From the NCBI RefSeq assembly GCF_005048205.1, contig NZ_SUMF01000002.1, forward strand, positions 62,001 to 126,000: a stretch of 64,000 bases of DNA. The letters run 5' to 3'. Below the pieces are notes generated by a model that saw nothing but the letters and a program-made list of their open reading frames with translations, had not been told where the DNA came from and searched no databases. The stretch's first letter is position 1; each line of letters opens with the position of its first letter. A program made the position numbers and the translations under genes. The DNA is from Chitiniphilus eburneus. Its GTDB lineage: Bacteria > Pseudomonadota > Gammaproteobacteria > Burkholderiales > Chitinibacteraceae. Below are positions 42,621 through 51,595 of the stretch, piece after piece.

Positions 42621-42654
42621 CCAGCGGCCACTTTGTTTGCAAGGTGGCCGCTGG
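42621..42654. terminator. Hairpin downstream of the dehydrogenase scrap
   Basis: CCAGCGGCCAC (42621-42631) pairs with GTGGCCGCTGG (42644-42654 region) around a 12-base loop. A related sequence, with the same CCAGCGGCCACCTTG arm, is at about 39387-39403. I infer this is the native terminator region of the dehydrogenase gene, separated from the intact gene by the inserted island. No long T-run follows. Confidence 0.55.
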
Positions 42655-42774
42655 CGAATCAAAAGAAAAAGGTGAACTCCATGCAGGAATTACACGCGAT
42701 GCCGAATTGTGTCCAGACAATTACATCAAAACAAAGGCAATCTTTATGAATAATTCACTATAAATGGCCTAAAA

Positions 42775-43661
42775 CTAATTAACTTCGCGCAAGTACTGGG
42801 CGTCTCTTTCAACCACTGCATTTTCTTGACCAGAATTCAAGAAGCCGCCCTGCTCGTTTCCAATAAATTTAAATTTTTTAGCATCATCAAGAATTTTCTT
42901 TCTATAGTTATAGTTAACAAAATTCTTATTGCATTTTTTCAAAAATCTTTGAAACCTAAAATCAATAACAGAATAATTTATTTCATCCACATCAACCAAA
43001 GAAGGAAGATAATTAATTGGCCTTCCGGGAGAAAATAACTTTATTTTCTCCACATTGCCACATTGAGCTGTTTTGCTAAAAAAAGGAGCAGCCACCGACA
43101 ACACACTAAAATCAAGTGACGGCCAATTTGCCGTTTGAGCAGAATAGTATCTAAAATCCAGCTCCTCACTGGCAGCCCCTTCAAGCAATCTTGCGATTAG
43201 TTTCCCAGTAGGCTGATAATCAACCGATAGCAATTTATCAATCTGTTCTTGCTTTGAGCCATTCCAATAAAAATCAATAAACCTGACCGAGATATTGTCT
43301 GGGTAATACTTATCCGCCAACTGCAGATATTTCAATGCCTTTTCTTTGTCAATCAACGCAATTCGTTCCGATTCCGGAACGTCGGAGAAAATATAAAGCC
43401 CGGAATATATCGCCGCCAAATAGATCAGTTCCAAGCCATGTTGTTGTTTTTTTTCAGCCTCCAGAAACACATTGGAAGCAACCACATAATTTCGACTCGA
43501 CATGGCCTGGAACATCAATATTTCATAATCATGGCCTGTTTTCATGAACAGCCTATTTTGTTTTTCGACGTAATCTGAATAGGTCATGCCAGTTGAGGTG
43601 ACCATCCAGATATCGACCAGGTATATGAGTATCAAAACCAGATAGAAAAAAATTTCTTCAT
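42775..43661 (-). pseudogene. Membrane-anchored ~300-residue protein, island paralogue 3, start frameshifted
   Basis: The body of this copy is open and close to copy 2, but the start is damaged. Copy 2 reads ATGAAGAAATTTTCTTTC; here one base is missing (ATGAAGAAATTTTTTTC), so the normal ATG (43661) is out of frame with the rest. The frame stays open upstream into non-homologous sequence. Unless an internal start is used, the signal anchor is lost and the protein would not reach the periplasm. The C-terminal third differs from copy 2 (FSPGRPINYLPSLVDVDEIN, DAKKFKFIGNEQGGFLNSGQ). Confidence 0.65.
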
Positions 43662-43929
43662 TCGCTACATTCTTATATATAAGCCGATATTTGTTTGCTT
43701 TTTGAATACAGCGGAGGCTCGTTGCTCCACTCCATTCCACAATAGGCACCCCGCCCCTTGCTTTGCCGACCATCGGGTCGGCCAGCACGATTCCCGTAAG
43801 AGCACGTTGATGCGCCGCTATGCCAATCAATTTAATCTTACCAACTTACCTCGGGCCAAAATAGGAATACGCCACATTTTTCAGTTGGTGAATCACGCCG
43901 TACTCGCTTCCGCCCCATCCCAGGGTCGG

Positions 43930-44058
43930 CTGATCAGCGCGGGCCAAGCCGTGACTGGTCCCGAACCACGACCACCTCCCCGCTGTGCCTTAGCGGTGGC
44001 GTTGGGAAATCTGAAACGGCGGCGGCATGGGCAACCGCTGGTGAATGTGGTGGATAAG
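43930..44058 (+). pseudogene. Diverged 3' end of a D-2-hydroxyacid dehydrogenase gene (copy 3)
   Basis: The plus strand encodes ISAGQAVTGPEPRPPP, CALAVALGNLKRRRHGQPLV and NVVDK, then departs to DGHWRSSIDLRH. It has the same internal deletion as copy 2, so both come from one ancestral scrap duplicated with the neighbouring gene. Confidence 0.8.
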
Positions 44059-44152
44059 GATGGGCACTGGAGATCAAGCATTGACCTGAGACACGCTTAT
44101 TAGGCGTACCCGCCGCTAAGCCATCAACACCAACAGAGTTCAAGATGTGTAT

Positions 44153-44545
44153 TTAGAGAGTTCCTTTTAAAAATATTGAAAAAGCTTCAAATTCAGAAAA
44201 AATGTAGTGTTCCATTATTTTCGCAGAAACAATGAAAAACAAAACCATTCCAACAAAAACAGCCCATCTTGAAAATCCGGACAACCTACGAAGCAAAATG
44301 AAAGCCGCACTCCAAAACAAAGATGAAATAAAAAAGGAAATGAATATGCAAGGTAGCTTCCACTCTCGGTGGGGCATGAAAAAATAGATGTCAGCAGGAA
44401 AAGACAAAAAATAGACGTCAAATTTTGCCGCCAACCGAGAAAATCCTGAAAAGAAGTACAGATAATAAAGCAAGCCATTCAGAAATAGGGCAATAGATAT
44501 TATTGGCTTCACACCACCAAATTTCCTCATTGAGAAGTCAATCAA
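44153..44545 (-). CDS. Membrane immunity candidate with TTG start
   Basis: The start is a TTG with AAGGGGGG five bases upstream; it overlaps the TGA of the preceding frame (TTGA), the same kind of coupling as the toxin-immunity pairs in the first island. The 130-residue product has three to four membrane segments (IISIALFLNGLLYYLYFFSG, KLPCIFISFFISSLFWSAAF, WAVFVGMVLFFIVSAKIME). An ATG five codons in (44530) is possible but has no ribosome site. I recognise no family. Confidence 0.55.
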   Translation of the reverse strand: MIDFSMRKFGGVKPIISIALFLNGLLYYLYFFSGFSRLAAKFDVYFLSFPADIYFFMPHREWKLPCIFISFFISSLFWSAAFILLRRLSGFSRWAVFVGMVLFFIVSAKIMEHYIFSEFEAFSIFLKGTL

Positions 44546-44836
44546 TTTCGCCCCCCTTGTCCCACCATCTTTTCCTCAAGTTGCATTTCATTCTTCCGCC
44601 CACCCCCGCAGGCTGAACAACAGGATGTTGATACCAAACCGTCGGTGAGGAGATCAACGTTTTCGACCAGACGCTGCTCGCTACCACGCCGCGCCGCGCT
44701 GTGGTCTTCGCTGAAGCAGTCGATGGTGGTGACAGGAACCGCCACCCCCGGTATCAACAGGTGCGGCTTGCAGAATGGCGGGCCCGAGTACAGCCGCGCT
44801 GAGGGCGGCGCGTAGGAAAGCAGTAAAAGAGGCCAT
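44542..44836 (-). pseudogene. Frameshifted secreted-protein or toxin-tip remnant
   Basis: An ATG at 44836 opens a signal-peptide-like segment (MASFTAFLRAALSAAVLGPA ending ILQAAPVD), but this frame soon turns to histidine/arginine-rich nonsense. A second frame (IPGVAVPVTTIDCFSEDHSA, LVENVDLLTDGLVSTSCCSA, CGGGRKNEMQLEEKMVGQGG) runs to the TGA at 44542 that overlaps the start of the membrane protein gene. Joined, they would make a secreted protein of about 95 residues with a CCSAC cysteine cluster. Its place before a coupled membrane protein suggests a toxin whose immunity gene survives. Confidence 0.45.
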
Positions 44837-45353
44837 GAGGAGGTTTTTTGTTGTTAGGAAGCGCGTGGCGCGCGAGCAGGTGCCATATTTACATTGCTCT
44901 ACAAAAACATCAAACCCTAACAACTCATCATCTTTCAAGTCGAGCAGCCGATGCAATAATTCGATCCAGGAGAGATTCTTCCCTTCCTGAAGGACTATGC
45001 CCAGACCCTTGGGTAATCAGCGCAGCGAATTTCATTGTCTGGAATATCAACTGGTCAGCGCAAACCCGACGACCATCCCCACCTTGCGTTGTTGTGGGCA
45101 GAATAATTGATGGAAGGTGCCGAAACTCTTGAACACAACACCCGCCTGCAAGCACGGCAACTAGTAGCCGACACCCTTAAGCAGATCGGTGTCTATCACC
45201 GATAGCATGCTGCCCGATGAGGACGACGGCAAGCACATTGATCTGGCGCTTGTGCCCAAGGATCCGCAGGCCCGTGGTATAGCTGCAAGGTAGCACTAGC
45301 TCCGTCGTCGTAACTCCATCCTGCATTTCATCCAACCTAGATAACGCCAGTAT
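44837..45353. other. Decayed region with scraps of an unidentified gene
   Basis: No intact gene is present. On the plus strand two coherent pieces in different frames, GAETLEHNTRLQARQLVADT (about 45113-45172) and SMLPDEDDGKHIDLALVPKD (about 45203-45262), look like one former protein broken by a frame change near 45200. I cannot name it. Confidence 0.35.
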
Positions 45354-45572
45354 CTAGATGGTTGGGTCCTTATAAGGATTTATTCCAATAATTTTGGAAA
45401 TTCTCTCCAAAAAATAGATCCAAAAAAAATAAGTACAAGAACCAAGTAGAATCGCAAGAACGCAAGCCCCAATTACCTTAAAATGCGTAAATATCCCCCT
45501 CTTGGAAATACTGTCCAATTCCAAAACCTGGACAACAAAATTCAAGGCGATTGCCACTGAAATCGTTGTCAA
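45354..45572 (-). CDS. Small membrane protein at the island edge
   Basis: The 72-residue product has two membrane segments (ISVAIALNFVVQVLELD, partial, and FKVIGACVLAILLGSCTYFF) and a lysine-rich end. No clear ribosome site is seen. It could be a truncated relative of the small membrane immunity candidates; the frame may also be fortuitous. Confidence 0.35.
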   Translation of the reverse strand: MTTISVAIALNFVVQVLELDSISKRGIFTHFKVIGACVLAILLGSCTYFFWIYFLERISKIIGINPYKDPTI

Positions 45573-45662
45573 TATGACACCGCCTCCTGCGATAAATTCT
45601 TTGTTTTTTTTTCTTCATCTCTTCCCCTGGAAGGGGTTTCGGTTGAGCAAGATAAAAGCAAA

Positions 45663-45699
45663 CAAGCCATGACGCAAATCAATCTTGGGCCATGGCTTG
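45663..45699 (-). terminator. Hairpin after dppF
   Basis: CAAGCCATG (45663-45671) pairs with CATGGCTTG (45691-45699) across a 19-base loop, about 30 bases after the dppF stop; on the minus strand it is followed by TTTGCTTTTA. It probably ends the dpp operon. Confidence 0.65.
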
Positions 45700-45730
45700 C
45701 TCGGTGCGCTCAGTAGAAAGAAGCAGTGAC

Positions 45731-46762
45731 TTACGCTTTGATACCTTCCTGCAGCGCACTGACTTCCTCCTCCGCCGCTACATCCTCCGCCCGATGGCAT
45801 GCCACCAGCCGGCCCAATACCGGGCGCAGCGGTGGGACTTCGGCGCGGCAGCGGTCGATGGCGTAGGGACAGCGGGTGTGGAAGGCGCAGCCGGTGGGTG
45901 GGCTGAGGGGGGATGGCAGTTCGCCTTGCAGTTTGATCTTGGCGCGGCGGTCTTCGAGGCGGATGGTCGGCGTGGCCGACAGCAGCGCCCGGGTGTAGGG
46001 GTGCAGCGGCAGGCTATAGATCGTCTGTCTGTCGCCGTATTCCACGGTGCTGCCGAAGTACATCACCATCACGTCGTCGGCCACATGTTCGACCACGGCC
46101 AGGTTGTGGCTGATGAACACGTAGCTGGTGCCCAGTTGCTGTTGCAGGTCCATGAACAGGTTGAGGATCTGCGCCTGGATCGAGACGTCCAGCGCCGAGG
46201 TCGGTTCGTCGGCCACCACGATGCGCGGTTGCAGGATCATGGCGCGGGCGATGGCGACGCGCTGGCGCTGGCCGCCGGAAAACATGTGCGGGTAGCGCCG
46301 CACGTGCTCGGGGCGCAGGCCGACGATGTCGATCATGCGCGCCACGCGTTCGCGGCGTTCGGCCTGGCTGAGCGTGGTGTTGAGCTTGAGCGGTTCTTCC
46401 AGTGTGGCGCCCACGGTCTTGCGCGGGTTGAGCGAGGCGTAGGGGTTCTGGAACACCATCTGCACCTGCGGACGCAGTGTCTTGAGGGCTGCGTGGTCAG
46501 CCAACGCCACGTCCACCCCGGCGATCTTCAGGTGGCCGCCGCTGGGCGTTTCCACCAGCGTGAGCTGGCGTGCCAGCGTGGATTTGCCGCAGCCCGATTC
46601 GCCCACGACGGCCAGCGTACGGCCCGGCAACAGCGAGAACGATACGCGGTTGAGCGCCTTGACAGTGGCAGTGCCACGGAACAGGCCACGGCGCACGGTG
46701 TAGTGGCGGGAAAGGTCTTCGACGACCAGGATCGGGGCGTCGTTCATCATCGGTTCGCTCAT
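45731..46762 (-). CDS. dppF: Dipeptide ABC transporter ATPase DppF
   Basis: The 343-residue ATPase has Walker [10 protein letters not shown], signature FSGGQRQR, Walker [13 protein letters not shown] and the C-terminal cysteine-rich oligopeptide/dipeptide extension ([18 protein letters not shown]) that can hold an iron-sulfur cluster. It forms the ATPase heterodimer with DppD. The frame overlaps the dppD stop by 4 bases (ATGA-type), showing translational coupling. A second ATG four codons in ([14 protein letters not shown]) is possible. Confidence 0.9.
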   Translation of the reverse strand: MSEPMMNDAPILVVEDLSRHYTVRRGLFRGTATVKALNRVSFSLLPGRTLAVVGESGCGKSTLARQLTLVETPSGGHLKIAGVDVALADHAALKTLRPQVQMVFQNPYASLNPRKTVGATLEEPLKLNTTLSQAERRERVARMIDIVGLRPEHVRRYPHMFSGGQRQRVAIARAMILQPRIVVADEPTSALDVSIQAQILNLFMDLQQQLGTSYVFISHNLAVVEHVADDVMVMYFGSTVEYGDRQTIYSLPLHPYTRALLSATPTIRLEDRRAKIKLQGELPSPLSPPTGCAFHTRCPYAIDRCRAEVPPLRPVLGRLVACHRAEDVAAEEEVSALQEGIKA

Positions 46763-47736
46763 GCCCGTGGCTTTCCTTCGTCGTCGAGCGGTTTGATGCA
46801 GCGCGCCTGCGCGTCGCCCACCAGCACCAGTTCGGGATGGGCGCGGCTACAGGCGTCCTCGGCATAGGGGCAACGCGGTACCAGCAGGCAGCCGCTGGGG
46901 CGGTCATAACGCCCGGGCACCACGCCGGGCAGGGTGTTCAGGCGGCTGGCACCTTTGCTGTGTTCGGGAATCGATGCCAGCAGCGCCTGGGTGTACGGGT
47001 GACGTGGGGTGGCAAATACCTGTGGCACCGGGGCGGTTTCGACGATTTCGCCGGCGTACATCACGGCAACGCGGTGCGCCACTTCGGCCACCACGGCCAG
47101 GTCATGGGTGATCAGGATCAGCGCCATATCGCGACTACGTTGCAGGCTGACCAGCAGTTCCATGATCTGCGCCTGCACCGTGACGTCGAGCGCGGTGGTG
47201 GGTTCGTCGGCGATCAATAGCTTGGGATTGCAGGCGATGGCCATGGCGATCATCACGCGCTGGCTCATGCCGCCGGAAAGCTGGTGCGGATAGGCCGACA
47301 GGCGCGATCTGGCGCCAGGGATTTCCACCTGCTCCAGCAGTTCCAGGGCGCGGGCGCGGGCGGCGGCGCCTTTCAGGTTCTGGTGTTCGGCCAGTGTTTC
47401 CAGCAACTGGTCGCCAACGGTGTAGGCCGGGTTCAGGCTGGATTGTGCGTCCTGGAAGATCATCGAGATTTCGGCGCCGATGATAGCGCGCTTTTCGCGC
47501 GACTTCATGCTCAGCAGATCGCGGCCGGCAAAGGTGAGCTGGTCGGCGGTGACGCGCCCGGGCGCGTCGATCAGGCCCATGGCGGCCAGCATGGTCACGC
47601 TTTTGCCTGAGCCGGATTCGCCAACGATGCCGACGATCTCGCCAGGGGCTACTTGCAGATCCACTCCGGAAACGGCCCGGAACGGGTCATGGCCGCTGCC
47701 GAAAGTGACGGCCAGGTTCTTGATGTCCAGCAGCAT
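46759..47736 (-). CDS. dppD: Dipeptide ABC transporter ATPase DppD
   Basis: The 325-residue ATPase starts [21 protein letters not shown] precedes this ATG, while an ATG six codons upstream overlaps dppC. It has Walker A GESGSGKS, signature LSGGMSQR, Walker [13 protein letters not shown] and the C-terminal segment [20 protein letters not shown] with the cysteine pattern of OppD/DppD. It partners DppF at the inner face of the membrane. Confidence 0.9.
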   Translation of the reverse strand: MLLDIKNLAVTFGSGHDPFRAVSGVDLQVAPGEIVGIVGESGSGKSVTMLAAMGLIDAPGRVTADQLTFAGRDLLSMKSREKRAIIGAEISMIFQDAQSSLNPAYTVGDQLLETLAEHQNLKGAAARARALELLEQVEIPGARSRLSAYPHQLSGGMSQRVMIAMAIACNPKLLIADEPTTALDVTVQAQIMELLVSLQRSRDMALILITHDLAVVAEVAHRVAVMYAGEIVETAPVPQVFATPRHPYTQALLASIPEHSKGASRLNTLPGVVPGRYDRPSGCLLVPRCPYAEDACSRAHPELVLVGDAQARCIKPLDDEGKPRA

Positions 47737-47746
47737 GGAGGTTCCG

Positions 47747-48652
47747 CTAATCATGTTGTTTCAGGCGCGGGTCGAGCGCGTCGCGCAGGCCGTCGCCCAT
47801 CAGGTTGAGCGCCAGCACCGTGAGCAGGATGGTCAGCCCGGGCATAGTGACCACCCACCAGGCGCGCTCGATGTAATCGCGCGCGGCGGCCAGCATGGTG
47901 CCCCATTCGGGCAGTGGCGGTTGCGCGCCCAGGCCGAGGAAGCCCAGCGCGGCCGCGTCGAGAATGGCGGAGGAGAACCCCAGCGTGGCCTGGACGATGA
48001 TCGGCGCCATGCAGTTGGGCAGCACGGTGCTGAACATCAGCCGCAGCGTACCCGCGCCGGCCAGCCGGGAGGCGACCACGTAGTCGCGCGTCAGTTCGGT
48101 CATGGCCGAGGCACGGGTCAGCCGCACGTAGGACGGCAACGACACGATGGCAATGGCCAGCATGGTGTTGGCCAGGCCCGGCCCGAGCACGGCAACGATG
48201 GCCACGGCCAGCAGCAGCGACGGCAGCGCCATCATGATATCCATCAGCCGCATGATCACGGTGCCCAGGCGCGTCGGGTAGAACGCGGCCAGCAGGCCCA
48301 GCACCACGCCGGGGATCATCGAGCACAGCACAGAGACCACGCCGATCCAGAGCGAAATGCGTGCGCCGTGGATCAGGCGGGACAGGATGTCGCGACCCAG
48401 TTCGTCGCTGCCAAGGATGAAGCGCCAGCTCCCGCCCTCGGCCCAGGCCGGTGGGGTAAGCAGCGCGTCGCGGTATTGTTCGATGGGGCTATGCGGGGCA
48501 AGCCAGGGTGCGAACAGCGCGGCCAGCACCAGCAGCGCCATGAAGGCCAGCGCAGCGGTGGCGCCGCGATTGCGCGAAAAACCACGCCAGAATTCGGCGA
48601 ACGGGGATGGGAAATCAGGCGCGGTCAGCGCGGCGGAAGTCGTATTGCTCAT
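47747..48652 (-). CDS. dppC: Dipeptide ABC transporter permease DppC
   Basis: The 301-residue permease has the DppC layout: a cytoplasmic N-terminus ([20 protein letters not shown]), a first membrane helix, a periplasmic loop with [20 protein letters not shown], then the five-helix permease core with the EAA loop [20 protein letters not shown]. The ATG at 48652 opens [10 protein letters not shown]; an ATG nine codons upstream overlaps the dppB end and cannot be excluded. It forms the channel with DppB. Confidence 0.9.
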   Translation of the reverse strand: MSNTTSAALTAPDFPSPFAEFWRGFSRNRGATAALAFMALLVLAALFAPWLAPHSPIEQYRDALLTPPAWAEGGSWRFILGSDELGRDILSRLIHGARISLWIGVVSVLCSMIPGVVLGLLAAFYPTRLGTVIMRLMDIMMALPSLLLAVAIVAVLGPGLANTMLAIAIVSLPSYVRLTRASAMTELTRDYVVASRLAGAGTLRLMFSTVLPNCMAPIIVQATLGFSSAILDAAALGFLGLGAQPPLPEWGTMLAAARDYIERAWWVVTMPGLTILLTVLALNLMGDGLRDALDPRLKQHD

Positions 48653-48668
48653 ACCTGGAGCGGGCTCC

Positions 48669-49679
48669 CTATCTTGCATGCCGGATGCGCGGGTTGATCA
48701 CGCCGTACAGCAGATCGACCAGCAGGTTGACGAGGATGATCATGCTGGCCACCAGCAGGATGCCGCCCTGCACCACCGGGTAGTCGCGGCGGCCGATGGC
48801 GTCGATCAGCCATTTGCCGATGCCGGGCCAGGAAAAGATGGTTTCGGTCAGCACCGCGCCGGCCAGCATGGTGCCCACCTGAAGGCCGATTACGGTGACC
48901 ACCGGCATCAGCGCGTTGCGCAAGGCATGCTTGAGGATGACGCGGCTGCGCGACAGACCCTTGGCGCGCGCGGTGCGGATGTAGTCCTCGCGCAGCACTT
49001 CCAGCATTGCCGAGCGCGTCATGCGCGCGATCACCGCCAGCGGAATGGTGCCGAGCACGATGGCGGGCAGGATCAGGTGCTCCAGCGCCGAGGCAAACGC
49101 GCCCGGCTCGCCGGAAATCAGCGTATCGATCAGCATCAGCCCGGTGACCGGGGCAATGTCGTACTCGATGTCGAGGCGGCCCGATACCGGCGTCCAGCCC
49201 AGGTGCACCGACACCAGCATGATGAGGATCAGCCCCCACCAGAAGATCGGCATGGAATAACCGGTGAGCGCGGCGCCCATGACGGTGTGGTCCACCACGG
49301 TGCCACGCTTCACGGCGGCCATGATGCCGGCGGCCAGGCCGAACACCACGGCGAACACCATCGCCGCCAGAGACAGTTCCAGCGTGGCGGGGAACAGCGC
49401 GCGGAATTCTTCCAGTACCGGCGTCTGCGAAATCAGCGAGGTACCCAGGTCACCGTGCAGCAGGCGGCCCAGGTAATTGACGTACTGCTGCCATAACGGC
49501 AGGTCCAGGCCCATGCGGTGCATGGCCTCGCGGTAGTACACAGGGTCGATGTTGCGCTCGCCCAGCATCACCAGCACCGGGTCGCCCGGAATCATGTGGA
49601 TCAGTGCGAAGGCCAGCACGGTGATGCCCAGGAAGGTGGGGATCACCACGCCGATGCGCTTAAGCAGGAATTGGATCAT
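48669..49679 (-). CDS. dppB: Dipeptide ABC transporter permease DppB
   Basis: The 336-residue permease starts MIQFLLKRIGVVIPTFLGIT and contains HMIPGDPVLVMLGER, TPVLEEFRALFPATLELSLA and the EAA loop AKGLSRSRVILKHALRNALM, all typical of DppB. Six membrane segments are seen. It lies 51 bases after dppA and is followed closely by dppC; the whole operon is on the minus strand in the order A, B, C, D, F as in E. coli. Confidence 0.92.
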   Translation of the reverse strand: MIQFLLKRIGVVIPTFLGITVLAFALIHMIPGDPVLVMLGERNIDPVYYREAMHRMGLDLPLWQQYVNYLGRLLHGDLGTSLISQTPVLEEFRALFPATLELSLAAMVFAVVFGLAAGIMAAVKRGTVVDHTVMGAALTGYSMPIFWWGLILIMLVSVHLGWTPVSGRLDIEYDIAPVTGLMLIDTLISGEPGAFASALEHLILPAIVLGTIPLAVIARMTRSAMLEVLREDYIRTARAKGLSRSRVILKHALRNALMPVVTVIGLQVGTMLAGAVLTETIFSWPGIGKWLIDAIGRRDYPVVQGGILLVASMIILVNLLVDLLYGVINPRIRHAR

Positions 49680-49730
49680 GGGTGGCGTTTCTCGCGGGTG
49701 GCGCCGGCACGAGGCCGGCGCCCGTTCCGG

Positions 49731-51317
49731 TTACTTGAGGCTCACGCCGTAGAACGAATGCAGTGCCAGCGGGCTGATCTTGTAGCCTTCCACCTTCTTG
49801 CTCATCGGCATGTAGACGGTGGAGTGCGCAACCGGGGTAAACGGTATTTCGCGCTTGAAGATCACCTGGGCCTGCTCGTACAGCTTGGTGCGTTCGGCCT
49901 GGCTGGTCAGGGTGCGGGCCTTGACGATCAGGTCGTCGAACTCCTTGTTGCACCACTGCGCGTAATTGTTGCCGCCAACGGCCGAGCAACCCAGGTTCAC
50001 GCCCAGCCAGTTGTCCGGATCGCCATTGTCGCCGCTCCACCCGATCAGCATGGTGTCGTCCTCGCCGGCCTTGGCGCGCTTGATGTACTCGCCCCATTCG
50101 TAGGTGACGATCTTGGCGTTGACGCCGATCTTGGCCCAGTCGGCCTGGATCATCTCGGCCATCAGCTTGGCGTTGGGGTTGTACGGCCGTTGCACCGGCA
50201 TTGCCCACAGCGAGAGGGTGAGCTTCTCGGCGCCGGCCTTCTTCAGCAGCGCCTTGGCCTTGTTCACGTCGTACGGCGCATCCTTCAGCGACTTGTTGTA
50301 CGACCACTGGGTGGGCGGCATCGGGTTGGTGGCCAACTGGCCTGCACCCGCATAGACCGCCTGGATGATGGCCTTCTTGTTGATGGCCATGTCCAGCGCC
50401 TGGCGCACTTCCAGCTTGTCGAACGGCTTGCGCTTGGTGTTGTACGACACCCAGCCCAGGTTGAAGCCGGCCTGCTGGGGCACCTGCAATTGCGGGTTGG
50501 ACTGCATGCCCTTCAAGTCTGCCGGGCGCGGGTACGCCATCACGTGGCATTCACCCTTTTGCAGCTTCTGGTAGCGCACCGAGGCATCCGGAGTGATGGC
50601 GAAGATCAGCTTATCGAGCTTCAGTTCATCCTTGCGCCAGTAACTGGGGTTGGCGTCGAAGCGGATCACCGCATCCTTCTGGTAGCTCTTGAACACGAAA
50701 GGGCCGGTGCCGATCGGCTGGGTATTGATCAGGCCCGCCTTGTTGGTCTTGAGCAGCTGGCTGGCGTACTCGGCGGACTGCACCGATGAGAACGACATCG
50801 CCAGGTTTTGCAGGAAGGCCGCATCCACGGCTTTGAGCTTGAAGCGCACGGTGTACGGATCAACCTTCTCGACGGCGGCGATGTTGGTATCCATGCCCAT
50901 GTCGGTCACGTACGGATACTGGGCCGGCGCAGCCTTGTTGAACGGGTGGTTCTTGTCGATCAGGCGCTGGAAGGTGAACACCACATCGTCGGCATTGAAG
51001 TCGCGCGTGGGCTTGAAATAGGGGGTGGTGTGGAACTTCACGCCCTTGCGCAGCGTGAAGGTATAGGTCAGGCCATCCGGGGTGACGGCCCACTTTTCAG
51101 CCAGCGCCGGGCGGATACCGGTTTCGCCGCGCACGAATTCGGTCAGGCGGTTGAAGACGGTCTCGGCGGAGGCATCGAAATCCGTGCCGGTGGTATAACG
51201 CGCCGGGTCGAAACCAGCCGGGCTGCCTTCCGAGCAGAACACCAGCGTGCCGGCCGCCATGGCGCCGCCGGCCGACAGGGTAAGCAGGGCGCCGAGCGCC
51301 AGACTGTATTTATTCAT
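49731..51317 (-). CDS. dppA: Dipeptide-binding protein DppA
   Basis: The 528-residue precursor has a signal peptide (YSLALGALLTLSAGGAMA) and the cluster C binding-protein fold: LVFCSEGSPAGFDPARYTTG, ADDVVFTFQRLIDKNHPFNK, TGPFVFKSYQKDAVIRFDAN, YNTKRKPFDKLEVRQALDMA, DNWLGVNLGCSAVGGNNYAQ. The match to E. coli DppA extends across its whole length (about 535 residues there), so import of dipeptides (and, in some bacteria, haem or delta-aminolevulinate) is expected. AAGGAGC precedes the ATG. The 278 bases upstream should hold the operon promoter. Confidence 0.93.
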   Translation of the reverse strand: MNKYSLALGALLTLSAGGAMAAGTLVFCSEGSPAGFDPARYTTGTDFDASAETVFNRLTEFVRGETGIRPALAEKWAVTPDGLTYTFTLRKGVKFHTTPYFKPTRDFNADDVVFTFQRLIDKNHPFNKAAPAQYPYVTDMGMDTNIAAVEKVDPYTVRFKLKAVDAAFLQNLAMSFSSVQSAEYASQLLKTNKAGLINTQPIGTGPFVFKSYQKDAVIRFDANPSYWRKDELKLDKLIFAITPDASVRYQKLQKGECHVMAYPRPADLKGMQSNPQLQVPQQAGFNLGWVSYNTKRKPFDKLEVRQALDMAINKKAIIQAVYAGAGQLATNPMPPTQWSYNKSLKDAPYDVNKAKALLKKAGAEKLTLSLWAMPVQRPYNPNAKLMAEMIQADWAKIGVNAKIVTYEWGEYIKRAKAGEDDTMLIGWSGDNGDPDNWLGVNLGCSAVGGNNYAQWCNKEFDDLIVKARTLTSQAERTKLYEQAQVIFKREIPFTPVAHSTVYMPMSKKVEGYKISPLALHSFYGVSLK

Positions 51318-51595
51318 GTAAAGCTCCTTTGCCGGACGAAACGAGGTGGGCCGGAGATCCCGGACAGTCCGCCATCTTGATAAGCCGTCAGCTTTGCGGA
51401 ATCAGGTGATTCCCCACCATGCGGTACATAGCTTGCGTTAGCGCAATGATTTATACGGGTTTTCGCCAACGATGCGTATGGGCTTCCTGTCGCTTTACCG
51501 ACATGCCGGATCGCGATAACCCCTGTCGTGCACCGCCCTAATCATAGACAGCGCGGCCACGACGGCAACGGAAGGCTGGTCGCGACCGGCGGCGG

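Larger units (their letters stand above)
41269..44058. repeat. Tandem duplication of a ~1.3-kb unit
   Basis: The segments 41269-42562 and 42775-44058 carry the same order: a minus-strand 300-residue gene, a conserved non-coding stretch (with CCGTACTCGCTTCC and GATCAGCGCGGGCCAAGCCG), and a plus-strand scrap of dehydrogenase 3' end. Much of the pair is over 90% identical by eye; the first ~350 bases of the unit (the gene's 3' part) are more diverged. Confidence 0.85.
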
